This document shows positions 39,416 to 48,202 of a DNA stretch of 64,000 nt, piece by piece; within the stretch, counting starts at the first letter, position 1; each line of letters opens with the position of its first letter. The stretch comes from Bacteroidota bacterium (lineage in GTDB: Bacteria > Bacteroidota > Bacteroidia > Chitinophagales > JADJOU01). A program made the translations under genes and the position numbers. The notes beneath the pieces are model-generated. The model was given only the letters and a program-made list of their open reading frames with translations, searched no databases and was not told where the DNA came from. The stretch is taken from the NCBI GenBank assembly GCA_016713645.1, contig JADJOU010000019.1:32365-96364 (forward strand), read 5' to 3'.

Positions 39416-39678
39416 TATTCGTGCATTTCACCTACACATTGTGGTGACACAGCGTGGCTAAAAAAACATATTTGTTGCAAAAGATTGCAGCGAATGCTGC
39501 TAAAAAAATTTGCCACGAATGCACGAATTAAAAACGAATGTGAATTCAAATTAAGATAAACGCTGGATATATTCGTGCATTCGTGGCTAAAAAACATATT
39601 AGCGTAAAATATTGCAGCGAAAGCTGCTGAAAAGAATTGCCACGCCGTGTCCCCACGAAGTAGGGGGAATGCACGAAT
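39416..39678. repeat. Repeat block C: palindromic units in inverted orientation
   Basis: Same vocabulary as blocks A and B but reversed. 39417-39458 is a right arm whose 25-base insert (39428-39452, core TCACCTACACATTGTGGTGA) sits between ATTCGTGCATT and CGTGGC. 39512-39528 and 39571-39587 are a plain arm pair (GCCACGAATGCACGAAT and its complement). 39639-39678 is a left arm with the other insert type (39645-39667, CCCCACGAAGTAGGGG core). Hairpins GCAGCGAATGCTGC and GCAGCGAAAGCTGC stand between arms. Both insert types therefore occur in either arm at the same site. No gene lies between rpoD and the pdhB start region. Confidence 0.85.
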
Positions 39679-39783
39679 GGCAATCGAATAGATTATTGGA
39701 ATTAAAAATCACGATTTTATAGCCACTTCGCGGTAATAAAAGCTCATTGGCGGAATCCAAGATGCTGATTTAAAAAAAATATG

Positions 39784-39791
39784 TAAATTTG
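39784..39791 (+). promoter_or_regulatory. Possible -7 box TAAATTTG for pdhB
   Basis: TAnnTTTG match ending 20 bases before the ATG at 39812. No TTG at the right distance upstream. Confidence 0.4.
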
Positions 39792-39811
39792 TCCCACTCA
39801 AAAAAAAATTC

Positions 39812-40795
39812 ATGAGAAAAATCAGATATAGAGATGCTTTGAGAGAAGCGATGTCAGAGGAAATGCGCAAGGACCCATCCGTATTCTTGATGGGAGAAGA
39901 GGTAGCAGAATACGATGGCGCATACAAAGTGAGTCAAGGCATGTTGGCCGAATTTGGAGAAAAGCGCGTCATCGACACGCCAATCACGGAATTGGGATTC
40001 GCTGCTATTGGCGTCGGTGCAGCGATGAATGGCACCAAGCCCATCATCGAATTCATGACTTGGAACTTTGCCCTTTTGGCAATCGACCAAATCGTCAACC
40101 ACGCTTCCAAAATGCTCTCCATGAGTGCAGGAGAATTCAGTTGCCCAATTGTATTCCGCGGTCCAAATGGAAGCGCTGGACAATTAGGTGCTCAACACTC
40201 CATGTCTTTTGAGTCTTGGTATGCTATGGTTCCAGGATTGAAAGTAATTTCTCCTTCCAATGGTTACGATGCGAAAGGTCTTTTGAAATCAGCTATCCTC
40301 GATCCAGATCCAGTGATATTCATGGAAAGTGAAATGCAATACAGCGATATGTGCGATATTCCAGATGAAGAATATTTTATTCCCATCGGAAAGGCAGATA
40401 TCAAAAGAGAAGGAACAGATGTCACCATCATCTCTTTCAATAAAATGGTAAAACTAGCGCTCCTCGCTGCTGAAGAATTGGCCAAAGAGGGCATCAATGC
40501 AGAAGTAATCGATTTGCGCACCATTCGTCCTTTGGATATCGAGTGTTTAGTGAATTCTGTGAAGAAAACCAATAGAGCCGTTATCGTCGAAGAGAGTTGG
40601 CCTTTTGCCTCTATATCCTCAGAAATCACCTTCCAATTGCAAAAACATGCATTTGACTATTTAGATGCGCCAATTAAGCGCGTTATGTCATCGGATACTT
40701 CTATGCACTATGCAGTCAATTTGGTAGAGGCTTATCTTCCAAGTGTTGCTAAAGTAATCGATGCTGTCAAAAGTTCTATGTACGTCAAAGATTAA
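39812..40795 (+). CDS. pdhB: Pyruvate dehydrogenase E1 component, beta subunit
   Basis: 327 residues, full length. Thiamine-diphosphate-dependent decarboxylation of pyruvate, as the beta half of an alpha2beta2 E1. Family landmarks: REAMSEEMRKDPSVFLMGEE (the catalytic Glu of the beta subunit), ITELGFAAIGVGAAMNG, FRGPNGSAGQLGAQHS, SPSNGYDAKGLLKSAI, IDLRTIRPLD and VEESWPFASI. The alpha subunit gene is not adjacent; a dihydrolipoyl acyltransferase lies 12 kb away. Branched-chain keto-acid dehydrogenase beta subunits are close relatives, so pyruvate is inferred from the best remembered similarity. Confidence 0.9.
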   Translation: MRKIRYRDALREAMSEEMRKDPSVFLMGEEVAEYDGAYKVSQGMLAEFGEKRVIDTPITELGFAAIGVGAAMNGTKPIIEFMTWNFALLAIDQIVNHASKMLSMSAGEFSCPIVFRGPNGSAGQLGAQHSMSFESWYAMVPGLKVISPSNGYDAKGLLKSAILDPDPVIFMESEMQYSDMCDIPDEEYFIPIGKADIKREGTDVTIISFNKMVKLALLAAEELAKEGINAEVIDLRTIRPLDIECLVNSVKKTNRAVIVEESWPFASISSEITFQLQKHAFDYLDAPIKRVMSSDTSMHYAVNLVEAYLPSVAKVIDAVKSSMYVKD

Positions 40796-40832
40796 AATTT
40801 ATTAAAAACAAGCAATCAGATTTGCAAAGGAT

Positions 40833-40840
40833 TATTTTTG
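40833..40840 (+). promoter_or_regulatory. Possible -7 box TATTTTTG for the Bax-inhibitor gene
   Basis: TAnnTTTG match ending 26 bases before the ATG at 40867; no clear -33 element. Confidence 0.35.
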
Positions 40841-40866
40841 CATTTCAAAATTAAAACTTTTACAAA

Positions 40867-41568
40867 ATGAATCAAACCATTCATATTACTTCACTTGAAC
40901 AACAAGTTGCTCAGGCAAATTTCATCTCCAAAGTGTATGCTTGGATGAGTGCAGCACTTGTAATTACAGGTCTTACAGCTTACTATGTAGCTGGTCAGCC
41001 TAGTATTGTCGAAACTATTTTCTCTAATAAAATCTATTATTACGGATTGTTCTTCGCCACTTTGGGCATTGTATTTGTCTTCAACGCGATGATCAATAGA
41101 ATGTCTGTAGCCTTGGCAGGCGGGATATTCATCACGTATTCAGTCTTGATGGGCATCATGTTGTCATCCATTTTTCTTATTTATACCAGCAGTTCAATTG
41201 CATCTTGCTTCTTCATCACAGCAGGAACATTTATGGGCATGAGTGCATTTGGATATTATACAAAGAGAGATTTAACTGCCATGGGCAATTTGCTCTATAT
41301 GGCGCTTTTGGGCATCATCATCGCCTCTGTGGTAAATATCTTTCTCCACAGCACGATGTTGTATTGGATCACGACTTATATCGGTGTAATCATCTTCGTT
41401 GGATTGATTGCTTATGATACTCAAAAAATCAAAGACATGAATGATTCTGTTCCAGCGGGTAGCGATGCTCAGAAGAAATTGGCCATGATTGGCGCCATGT
41501 CACTCTATTTGGATTTCATCAATTTGTTCTTATACATTTTGAGAATATTCGGTGGAAGAAAAGACTAA
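40867..41568 (+). CDS. Bax inhibitor-1/YccA-family membrane protein
   Basis: 233 residues with seven hydrophobic segments: VYAWMSAALVITGLTAYYVA, YYYGLFFATLGIVFVF, ALAGGIFITYSVLMGIML, SCFFITAGTFMGMSAFGYYT, LLYMALLGIIIASVVNIFL, WITTYIGVIIFVGLIAYDTQ and LYLDFINLFLYILRIFG. The last two hold the conserved Asp residues (YDTQ, LDF) of the BI-1 calcium-leak pH sensor. In bacteria these inner-membrane proteins (YccA, YetJ) are linked to calcium leak or FtsH modulation. Stands alone with its own terminator. Confidence 0.92.
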   Translation: MNQTIHITSLEQQVAQANFISKVYAWMSAALVITGLTAYYVAGQPSIVETIFSNKIYYYGLFFATLGIVFVFNAMINRMSVALAGGIFITYSVLMGIMLSSIFLIYTSSSIASCFFITAGTFMGMSAFGYYTKRDLTAMGNLLYMALLGIIIASVVNIFLHSTMLYWITTYIGVIIFVGLIAYDTQKIKDMNDSVPAGSDAQKKLAMIGAMSLYLDFINLFLYILRIFGGRKD

Positions 41569-41594
41569 TATTTCAAGAATATAAACTACTTTAG

Positions 41595-41630
41595 AGAGCT
41601 GTTAGCATTGCTAATAGCTCTTTTTATTTT
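41595..41630 (+). terminator. Rho-independent terminator
   Basis: 12-pair stem AGAGCTGTTAGC / GCTAATAGCTCT (one G-T pair) with loop ATT, then TTTTTATTTT. It lies after the Bax-inhibitor gene and 13 bases before rsmD. Confidence 0.9.
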
Positions 41631-41642
41631 AAGCAAAACATT

Positions 41643-42179
41643 ATGCGCATCATAGCAGGAAAACACGCAGGATACAAACTCAATCAGCCCTTCTTCGAAC
41701 CAACGCGTCCTACGACAGACATGGCGAAAGAAGCGCTATTCAGCATCATCGACAATTATTTTAATTTTGAAAACATCAAATTGCTCGACTTATTTGGAGG
41801 TACAGGCAATATCAGTTATGAGTTCAGTTCGCGCGGGTGTGAAGACATCACCACCGTTGAATTGCATACGAAATGTGTGGATTTCATCAAACAGACTTCA
41901 GAGAAATTAGCCTTGCCCAATCACAAAATTTTGCAGATGGATGTCTTTCAATTCCTCCATTCTTGTCATGATACATTTGATATTATCTTCGCTGGACCGC
42001 CCTATAAAATGCCCAATCTAGCCACTTTGCCTGATATCATCATCGAGCGAAAATTGATAGAAGGTCAGGGCTGGTTTATCCTCGAACACGATCCCAATTA
42101 CAATTTCGATCAGCATCCCAATCTTTGGAGGCGCCGCCATTATGGGCAAACGAATTTTAGTATATTCGTTAATAAATAG
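41643..42179 (+). CDS. rsmD: 16S rRNA (guanine-966-N2)-methyltransferase RsmD
   Basis: 178 residues. SAM-dependent methylation of G966 in 16S rRNA. MRIIAGKHAGYKL and RPTTDMAKEALFSII form the N-terminal hallmark. LLDLFGGTGNISYEFSSRG is the SAM-binding motif I, TTVELHTKCV holds the acidic ribose contact, and DIIFAGPPYKMP is the catalytic motif IV. Motif IV reads GPPY rather than the usual DPPY. Microrepeats follow the gene. Confidence 0.88.
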   Translation: MRIIAGKHAGYKLNQPFFEPTRPTTDMAKEALFSIIDNYFNFENIKLLDLFGGTGNISYEFSSRGCEDITTVELHTKCVDFIKQTSEKLALPNHKILQMDVFQFLHSCHDTFDIIFAGPPYKMPNLATLPDIIIERKLIEGQGWFILEHDPNYNFDQHPNLWRRRHYGQTNFSIFVNK

Positions 42180-42255
42180 GGAGATAGATGTGAGTTGTGA
42201 GTTGTAAGATGTAAGTTTTGAGATGTTAGTTGTGAGATGTGAGATGTGAGTTAAA
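42180..42255. repeat. GATGTGAGTTGTGAGTT microrepeats
   Basis: About eight degenerate 7-12 base words (GTGAGTTGTGAGTTGTAAGA and similar) directly after rsmD. Third occurrence of this repeat type in the window. Confidence 0.75.
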
Positions 42256-42343
42256 GTCATTGTCTTTCTCTATTTCATTTTGGATTATAGTGCCAAATTA
42301 CATCACATGTGAATCCCATAAGAATTAATGCAAAGAGTTGCAT

Positions 42344-42351
42344 TATATTTG
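42344..42351 (+). promoter_or_regulatory. Possible -7 box TATATTTG for the Nramp-related gene
   Basis: TAnnTTTG match 33 bases before the ATG at 42385; no -33 TTG at the expected spacing. Confidence 0.35.
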
Positions 42352-42384
42352 TCTGTCAATAAAAAATAGAACCCTTTAGAAAGA

Positions 42385-43656
42385 ATGAGTAAAGACAAGA
42401 AGCATCCATCCAAACTCATGAAATTTTGGAAATTATTGGGCCCAGGATTGGTCACTGGTGCGAGTGATGATGATCCATCGGGAATTGCGACCTATTCGCA
42501 AGCAGGCGCTGCATATGGATTGTCGACGCTATGGACAGCCATCATCGCTTTTCCCCTCATGGCTGCCATTCAGCAGATGTGTGCCAAGATCGGATTGGTC
42601 ACTTCTCAAGGCTTGACAGGCACTTTAAAGAAACACTATCCCAAACTGATTCTCTACACCATGTTGGTCTTTAGTTTCCCCGCCATCATTATGAATATCG
42701 GCGCAGATATAGCAGGCATGGGTGCTGTAGGCAATTTATTGTTTCCCCATATTCCCTCGACTTATTTCAGCATCTTCTTTACCATCGTCTTATTGGGCAT
42801 GATCATCTATCTCCCCTATCAAAAAATCGCTTCCATCTTGAAGTATTTATGCATCGCTATGTTGGTATATTTTGTGGTGCCCTTTTTATACAAACAAGAT
42901 TATGGTGCCATCTTAAAAGCCACTTTAATTCCAACCATCCAATTTGACAAAAATTTCATCGCCATTCTCGTGGGAATCCTTGGTACGACGATTTCTCCCT
43001 ACCTGTTTTTTTGGCAGGCATCCGTAGAAGTAGAAGAGATGAAAAACAAGAAAAAGCATATCATGGTCAATAAGAAAATCATTTCCGAAATGACTAAAGA
43101 TGTCGATTTTGGAATGAGTTTTTCCGGCTTTGTCATGTATTTCATCATACTCACTACAGGAACAGTTTTATATCAAGCGGGCATTCATCAAATCGATACA
43201 GTCGAACAAGCCGCCATGGCATTAAAACCGCTCGCTGGTGATCTCGCATACTTTCTCTTTGCGATTGGAGTAATTGGGACGGGATTGATTGCCATACCCG
43301 TTTTGAGTGGTTCACTTTCCTATATATTTACGGAGACCTTTGGCTGGGAGCAAGGACTGGACAAGAAGTTTCACGAGGCGAAGGCATTTTATATCATTAT
43401 AGCCATCTCTCTTTTACTCGGATTATCGCTGAATTATATCGGCATCTCGCCTATTCAAGCGCTCATCTATACGGCGATTCTGTACGGAATGACGGCACCT
43501 GTTTTGATTGCCATCATCTTGCACATATCCAATAATCCAACAATCATGGGGGAATATGTCAATGGTCGCTGGGCGAATATCTTGGGATTTGCGGCTTTGA
43601 TTATAATGACGGCAGCTGCGGTATTATTGTTGTATTTGCAGTTTGTTGTGGAATGA
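42385..43656 (+). CDS. Nramp-related divalent metal transporter
   Basis: 423 residues, about 11 membrane segments, LeuT-like fold. The first segment carries GPGLVTGASDDDPSGIAT, where classical Nramp proteins have a DPGN metal-binding motif. Segment 6 reads GTTISPYLFFWQAS instead of the MPH-type metal site. This pattern is like the Nramp-related magnesium transporters (NRMT) rather than manganese/iron MntH. The substrate is therefore probably magnesium or unknown, and proton coupling is uncertain. No cation-sensing riboswitch or regulator gene is seen nearby. Confidence 0.85.
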   Translation: MSKDKKHPSKLMKFWKLLGPGLVTGASDDDPSGIATYSQAGAAYGLSTLWTAIIAFPLMAAIQQMCAKIGLVTSQGLTGTLKKHYPKLILYTMLVFSFPAIIMNIGADIAGMGAVGNLLFPHIPSTYFSIFFTIVLLGMIIYLPYQKIASILKYLCIAMLVYFVVPFLYKQDYGAILKATLIPTIQFDKNFIAILVGILGTTISPYLFFWQASVEVEEMKNKKKHIMVNKKIISEMTKDVDFGMSFSGFVMYFIILTTGTVLYQAGIHQIDTVEQAAMALKPLAGDLAYFLFAIGVIGTGLIAIPVLSGSLSYIFTETFGWEQGLDKKFHEAKAFYIIIAISLLLGLSLNYIGISPIQALIYTAILYGMTAPVLIAIILHISNNPTIMGEYVNGRWANILGFAALIIMTAAAVLLLYLQFVVE

Positions 43657-43961
43657 TTTTTTTTGAAATGGAGTCTGGTCCCTACACAGTGTAGGGATGG
43701 TTTCTTGTCTGGAGGTTGGAGTTTGGGGCATTGTTGGAATTCTATATTCAATAGCTTATTCCTAAGACTGAATCAATTCAAAATTCATGAATCAAAATTA
43801 TTTCATGAGTGTCATTTCAAACTTGATTTGCCTGCAAAGACAAAGTGTCGGGATTGGTTGTTGGTAGATAGTTGATGGGACATGATTGGGAATACTCATT
43901 TGTAAAATCGTCCACTACACTTTGTAGGGATTAAAATAATTCGTACATCGTAATTCAAAAA
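43657..43961. repeat. Gene-free stretch with three mini-hairpin elements
   Basis: 305 bases without a gene. It contains TCCCTACA-CAG-TGTAGGGA (43679-43697, 8-bp perfect stem), GACA-AAG-TGTC with the same right flank as the element at 206-222 (43839-43862), and CTACA-CTT-TGTAG (43915-43927, flanked by TCC and GGA). All are short stems with 3-base loops. The first could help terminate the Nramp-related gene but has no T run. Confidence 0.65.
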
Positions 43962-44999
43962 TCAATCCTTGAGTTCTTCCACTCGATAGTACATATCCTT
44001 GATCCAAAATCCGACGATGATCCAACCAACCACTGCAGGATAGAAATACATCCTGAGGGTGCTGTCGAGGTCGTATTTCTTAAAGCCTGGATTGCCGCCA
44101 TTGCCTGGGTGTAAGGAGTCGAACAATTTCGGCATGATAAAGATAAAGACGATATAAATCACAAAGGCGAGGATGTTATAAACCGCAGCGACCTTTGCTC
44201 GCTTAATTTCATCTTGAATGGAATTTCGCAAGATGATATAGGCAAAATAGACCAACATACCTATCGCCGCACCGTTTAGTTTGGGGTCGTTGGTCCAAGG
44301 TGTTCCCCATGTATACGTCGCCCACAACATGCCCGTGATGATGCCCAAAGTACCAAAGACCAATCCTACCCTCACTGCAGCAAGGCTATTGAGGTCATTG
44401 GCATAATTCTCCTCTGGATTCTTTGAAGAGAGCAAGATGATGCTCATCACCAAACTATAGAACAGCATCGCCAACATCGCAAACCACATCGGTACGTGGT
44501 AGAGCAGGTTTCGAATGGATTCATTTAAAATAACTCGATTGGGAAAACATTTAAAAGAAACTTCTTTATTCAAATCGGCATTTTGCAATTGACTATCAAA
44601 AGCCCTATTTCCATGAACACTCGAACTATCAATCCAGAGCGCTTCGTGGAGAATCATGGCGCCATCTTTATCATCACTCGAGACCACATGCACATAGCCT
44701 TTGAATTTTATCTTTTCAAATTGAATGGGATTGGTAAAGGTCAAATGCACGGTCTTCTCGTCTTTGACGATTGCACGCATATCGGTAATGGGAAAATAAT
44801 CGTTGTCAATTTTTTGTATCAATGCAAATTTGGTCGCTGCAGAGAAATGGGTATTGGAACCAATCAATACAGCTTGTGAGGTAGAATCATCGCTTTGCTC
44901 TAATGTAAAAGACTTGATAGCAGGTCCGAGCGGAATAGTCAATCCACCGACGATAGAAAATAGAATGAGAGCAAAACCGAGATATTTAATATACTTCAT
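43962..44999 (-). CDS. ccmC: Cytochrome c maturation/heme export protein CcmC-like
   Basis: 345 residues. An N-terminal membrane segment and a periplasmic domain (about 25-165) precede six hydrophobic segments. The heme-handling tryptophan-rich motif is WATYTWGTPWTND, with histidines in LLYHVPMWFAM and SLHPGNGG. CcmC binds heme and, with CcmA, B and D, loads it onto CcmE in system I cytochrome c maturation. The extra N-terminal domain before the CcmC core is longer than in proteobacterial CcmC (about 245 residues). It follows ccmB with only a 9-base gap, so the two form an operon. Confidence 0.88.
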   Translation of the reverse strand: MKYIKYLGFALILFSIVGGLTIPLGPAIKSFTLEQSDDSTSQAVLIGSNTHFSAATKFALIQKIDNDYFPITDMRAIVKDEKTVHLTFTNPIQFEKIKFKGYVHVVSSDDKDGAMILHEALWIDSSSVHGNRAFDSQLQNADLNKEVSFKCFPNRVILNESIRNLLYHVPMWFAMLAMLFYSLVMSIILLSSKNPEENYANDLNSLAAVRVGLVFGTLGIITGMLWATYTWGTPWTNDPKLNGAAIGMLVYFAYIILRNSIQDEIKRAKVAAVYNILAFVIYIVFIFIMPKLFDSLHPGNGGNPGFKKYDLDSTLRMYFYPAVVGWIIVGFWIKDMYYRVEELKD

Positions 45000-45008
45000 G
45001 AATAGAAA

Positions 45009-45686
45009 TTAATCGCGCCAAACAAATGGGTATAATATGAGCGCTAAAGTAAAAAGTAAAATATTGAAGCCAACCAAAATTCCAAAATTCAACCAGCAAT
45101 CATCTGACAAACTAGGAGAAAAGGCCTCGCGAGAGACTTTGGTGATATAGATAATCAAAGGCAATACAATCGGAAATCCAAGTATTGCCGAGAGTGTTCC
45201 ATTATTATCCGCTTTAGCAGCGATGCCCGAAATCATGGTGAATAGAAAGGAATAGGCTGTTGCGCCCGTGATAATGGTCAAAATGAAAAAGCCCATATTG
45301 TGTATGGGATTGCCTAGAAAAAGGATAAAAAAGAATAGACTGATCAAGGACAAAACAGCGATGAATAAAAAATTGTAGAGCATTTTGGATATGATCAAAT
45401 CACGCGGATTGACGATGGTATAAAAATACAATTGTTGGGCTTTAGACTCTTGATTAAAACTGCGCGCTACTGCGTTGATAGACGCAAACATCATGGTCAA
45501 CCAATAGAGGGATACCCAGATTTTTACTTTTAAATCTTCAATGCCATTTTGCGAAAGCAATAAATAATAAATGAGGTAATTACTCGAAGCGATATAGAGC
45601 ACTACGCCCCAGAATGCGTATTTGTTGCGCATTTCGAGCATAATATCTTTTTTTAACAATGTAATTATATTCGATGCTGTTTTCAA
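45009..45686 (-). CDS. ccmB: Heme exporter permease CcmB
   Basis: 225 residues with six membrane segments (for example YAFWGVVLYIASSNYLIYYL, LTMMFASINAVAR, FLFIAVLSLISLFFFILFLG, ILGFPIVLPLIIYI). FNQESKAQQLYFYTIVNPRD is the cytoplasmic signature loop of CcmB. It is the ABC-type permease partner of CcmA. ccmA is not beside it: the upstream gene is divergent mltD. ccmC follows. Confidence 0.88.
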   Translation of the reverse strand: MKTASNIITLLKKDIMLEMRNKYAFWGVVLYIASSNYLIYYLLLSQNGIEDLKVKIWVSLYWLTMMFASINAVARSFNQESKAQQLYFYTIVNPRDLIISKMLYNFLFIAVLSLISLFFFILFLGNPIHNMGFFILTIITGATAYSFLFTMISGIAAKADNNGTLSAILGFPIVLPLIIYITKVSREAFSPSLSDDCWLNFGILVGFNILLFTLALILYPFVWRD

Positions 45687-45803
45687 TTCTATCCCATGCA
45701 GATTAAAGGCATGCGAAGGTAAGAAGAATCTGCCATCTATCTTCGCACATTTCCAATGTGGAAATAATTATTCTCTAAACCGAATAAAATCGTTGAAAAT
45801 AAA

Positions 45804-45811
45804 TATCTTTG
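45804..45811 (+). promoter_or_regulatory. Possible -7 box TATCTTTG for mltD
   Basis: TAnnTTTG match ending 36 bases before the mltD ATG at 45848, in the divergent region with ccmB. No clear -33 TTG. Confidence 0.35.
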
Positions 45812-45847
45812 CAGGAATTAACCGCGAATGTTTGATAATTTTTCTTA

Positions 45848-47620
45848 ATGCGAATTACTCTATTTCTCTCCCTATATATATTTTTTAATTTAAATCTAAA
45901 TGGTCAGCCCTATAGCACTAGGTCGAACCCTGCAGATAGCTCTTATATTGATTTTCAGCAATTGGATGAACTCACTTCTAAAATCCTCTATGGGGACAAA
46001 GATTTTATAGACGACGCCAAGATTCAGGAATATATCAATATCGACAAGAGTTTGATACCGAATTATTCAGATGAGGAAATGCGCAAGCAAATGTCCCTGA
46101 TTCCCACAACCATCCCGCTTACTTACAATAAAGAAGTGGGGACGGTCATCAAGTATTTCGTCTTCAACAAAAGGGAATATGTCACGAGGATGTTGACGCA
46201 TGCGGAGTATTATTTCCCGATATTTGAAGAAAAGCTAGACAGCCGGAATTTGCCTGTAGAGCTCAAGGTATTGCCCATTGTCGAATCGGCATTGAATCCC
46301 ATGGCAAAATCTCGCGTTGGGGCTACTGGACTTTGGCAAATCATGTTGGCTACGTCTAAAATACTGAATCTCAATACGAATACCTAGTCGATGAGCGCTC
46401 AGATCCAGATTTATCTACAGATGCCGCCCTTACTTACTTAGTGAAACTGCATTCCCTATACAATGATTGGTTATTGGCACTCGCAGCTTATAATTCAGGT
46501 CCGGGAAGGGTGAATCGAGCCTTGAGAGATGCTGGCAATGTCTATGATTTCTGGAAGGTCAAGCGATTCTTGCCCAAGGAGACCCAAAACTATGTGCCGA
46601 GTTTTATCGCTATGGTATACATTATTCACTATCACAAGAATTACTTATTGTTCCCTGGAAAATCAAAATTGAATTTATCTCAAGTTTCCAGTCATAAATT
46701 GACGGAACAAGTGAGTTTGAAATACATCGGCGAGAATATTGGGGTGGATGAAGATCTATTGAAATACTTAAATCCATCGCTTAAAAAAGGCGTCGTTCCA
46801 AAGACAGAAATGGGATTTGATTTATTGATTCCCTGCGCATAAAGAGTCGGAGTTTTTGAATAGAATGGCGGCGTTCAACAATGATCCCTACATCAATAAA
46901 CCTACCTATGCCGATGTCAGTTCAGTGGAATCAACTGAAAACGCAGAACCAGCAGAGGCGCTTGAATCTCCTATGTATAAGATTGTGCAGCAGAAAGCCT
47001 ACCACAAAGTGCGCAGAGGAGAAAATTTACAACAAATTGCTAAGAAGTACTACGTATCTATGAATGAGCTGAGAAAGTGGAATCGCATGGGCAAAAAAGA
47101 GAAATTGCAATCTGGAGAGAAATTGGTGGTTTATAAAGATGTGAAAATTCCGATTAAACGCAAAGAGCCTATCGCAGGAACTAAAGTTATAGAAGACAAT
47201 GTAGAAGTAGTAGTTCAAGAAAGAGGTGATGCGACGGAATCGAATGCAGAATCAACCCCTAAAAAGAAACCGACTTATCACAAAGTCAAAAAAGGGGAGA
47301 ATTTAGATGGCATAGCTCGTTTGCACCATTGCACAGTTGAGGATATCAAGGAATGGAATCAATTGACCAGTACAAAACTTTCGATTGGAACATCTTTAAT
47401 TATTATGAAATCGTCAGGAGGTGCTTCTAGTTCGCCGAGCAAGAAAGTGAGTTTAAAAGGGGTGACCTATATTTACCACGTCGTTGAACCGGGCGACAAT
47501 ATTTGGAGAATTGCCCGCAAGTATAAAAATGTCACGGTAGATGAGCTCTATCTATTGAATAATTTATCGAAAGGCTCGACGATTAGTTTGGGTGATCGAA
47601 TCAAAGTCCCTTCCAAATAA
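45848..47620 (+). CDS. mltD: Membrane-bound lytic murein transglycosylase D with LysM repeats (two frameshifts)
   Basis: Three pieces join into about 590 residues. The breaks are near 46362 (ATSK..TESQYEYLVDERS) and 46838 (LLIP..AHKESEFLNRM), each a missing base. A signal peptide is followed by a family-specific region and the lysozyme-like SLT domain: catalytic Glu in VLPIVESALNPMAKS, GATGLWQIM, and LLALAAYNSGPGRVNRAL. Three LysM domains follow: YHKVRRGENLQQIAKKYYVS, YHKVKKGENLDGIARLHHCT and YHVVEPGDNIWRIARKYKNV. It cleaves glycan strands to 1,6-anhydromuropeptides in the periplasm for wall remodelling. gmk follows after 8 bases. Confidence 0.9.
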
Positions 47621-47628
47621 GATTTCCG

Positions 47629-48202
47629 ATGAATAAAGTCATCATTATAACAGCCCCATCTGGAGCAGGAAAGACGACCATTGTCAGAAGGCTCATTCAA
47701 GCATATCCATCACTTGCCTTTTCCGTTTCAGCAGCTACGAGAGAGCAGCGCGCCCAAGAAGTGAACGGAGTGGATTACTATTTTTTAAGCCAAGGAATTT
47801 GAAAAAAAAATTCGCGAAGATGCATTTCTCGAATATGAAGAAGTCTATGCAGGGAATTATTATGGCACGCTGAAAAGTGAAGTAGAGCGATTGTGGGCAT
47901 TGGATAAGACCGTTGTATTCGATATCGATGTGAAAGGGGCCATCAATATCAAGAAAATACTAAAAGAAAATGCACTCTCCATATTCATCATGCCGCCCAA
48001 TAAAGAAACGCTGATAGATAGATTGAGAGGGCGAAAAACAGAGACACAGGAGAAGATCAATATGCGCATATCCAAAGCCGATATTGAATTGGAATACGCC
48101 GATAAATTCGATTATTGTGTGGTCAACGATCAGTTGGAAGTTGCCATCAAAGAAGTAGAAGAAATCATCGAGATTTTCTTACAAAAGCCCTTGGTTCATT
48201 GA
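47629..48202 (+). CDS. gmk: Guanylate kinase (frameshifted)
   Basis: ATP + GMP to ADP + GDP. P-loop ITAPSGAGKTTIVRRL at the N-terminus from ATG 47629, GMP-binding SVSAATREQRAQEVNGVDYY, EYEEVYAGNYYGTLKSEVER, FDIDVKGAINIKK, then FIMPPNKETLIDRLRGR. One extra C near 47790 breaks YYFLS.KEFEKKIREDAF. About 191 residues, normal length. Its 3-prime end overlaps the convergent lplA by 24 bases. Confidence 0.92.

Noticed and set aside
45687..45847. A ccmA fragment upstream of ccmB
   Set aside because: No Walker or ABC signature motifs can be read in any frame; the region is the divergent promoter gap with mltD.
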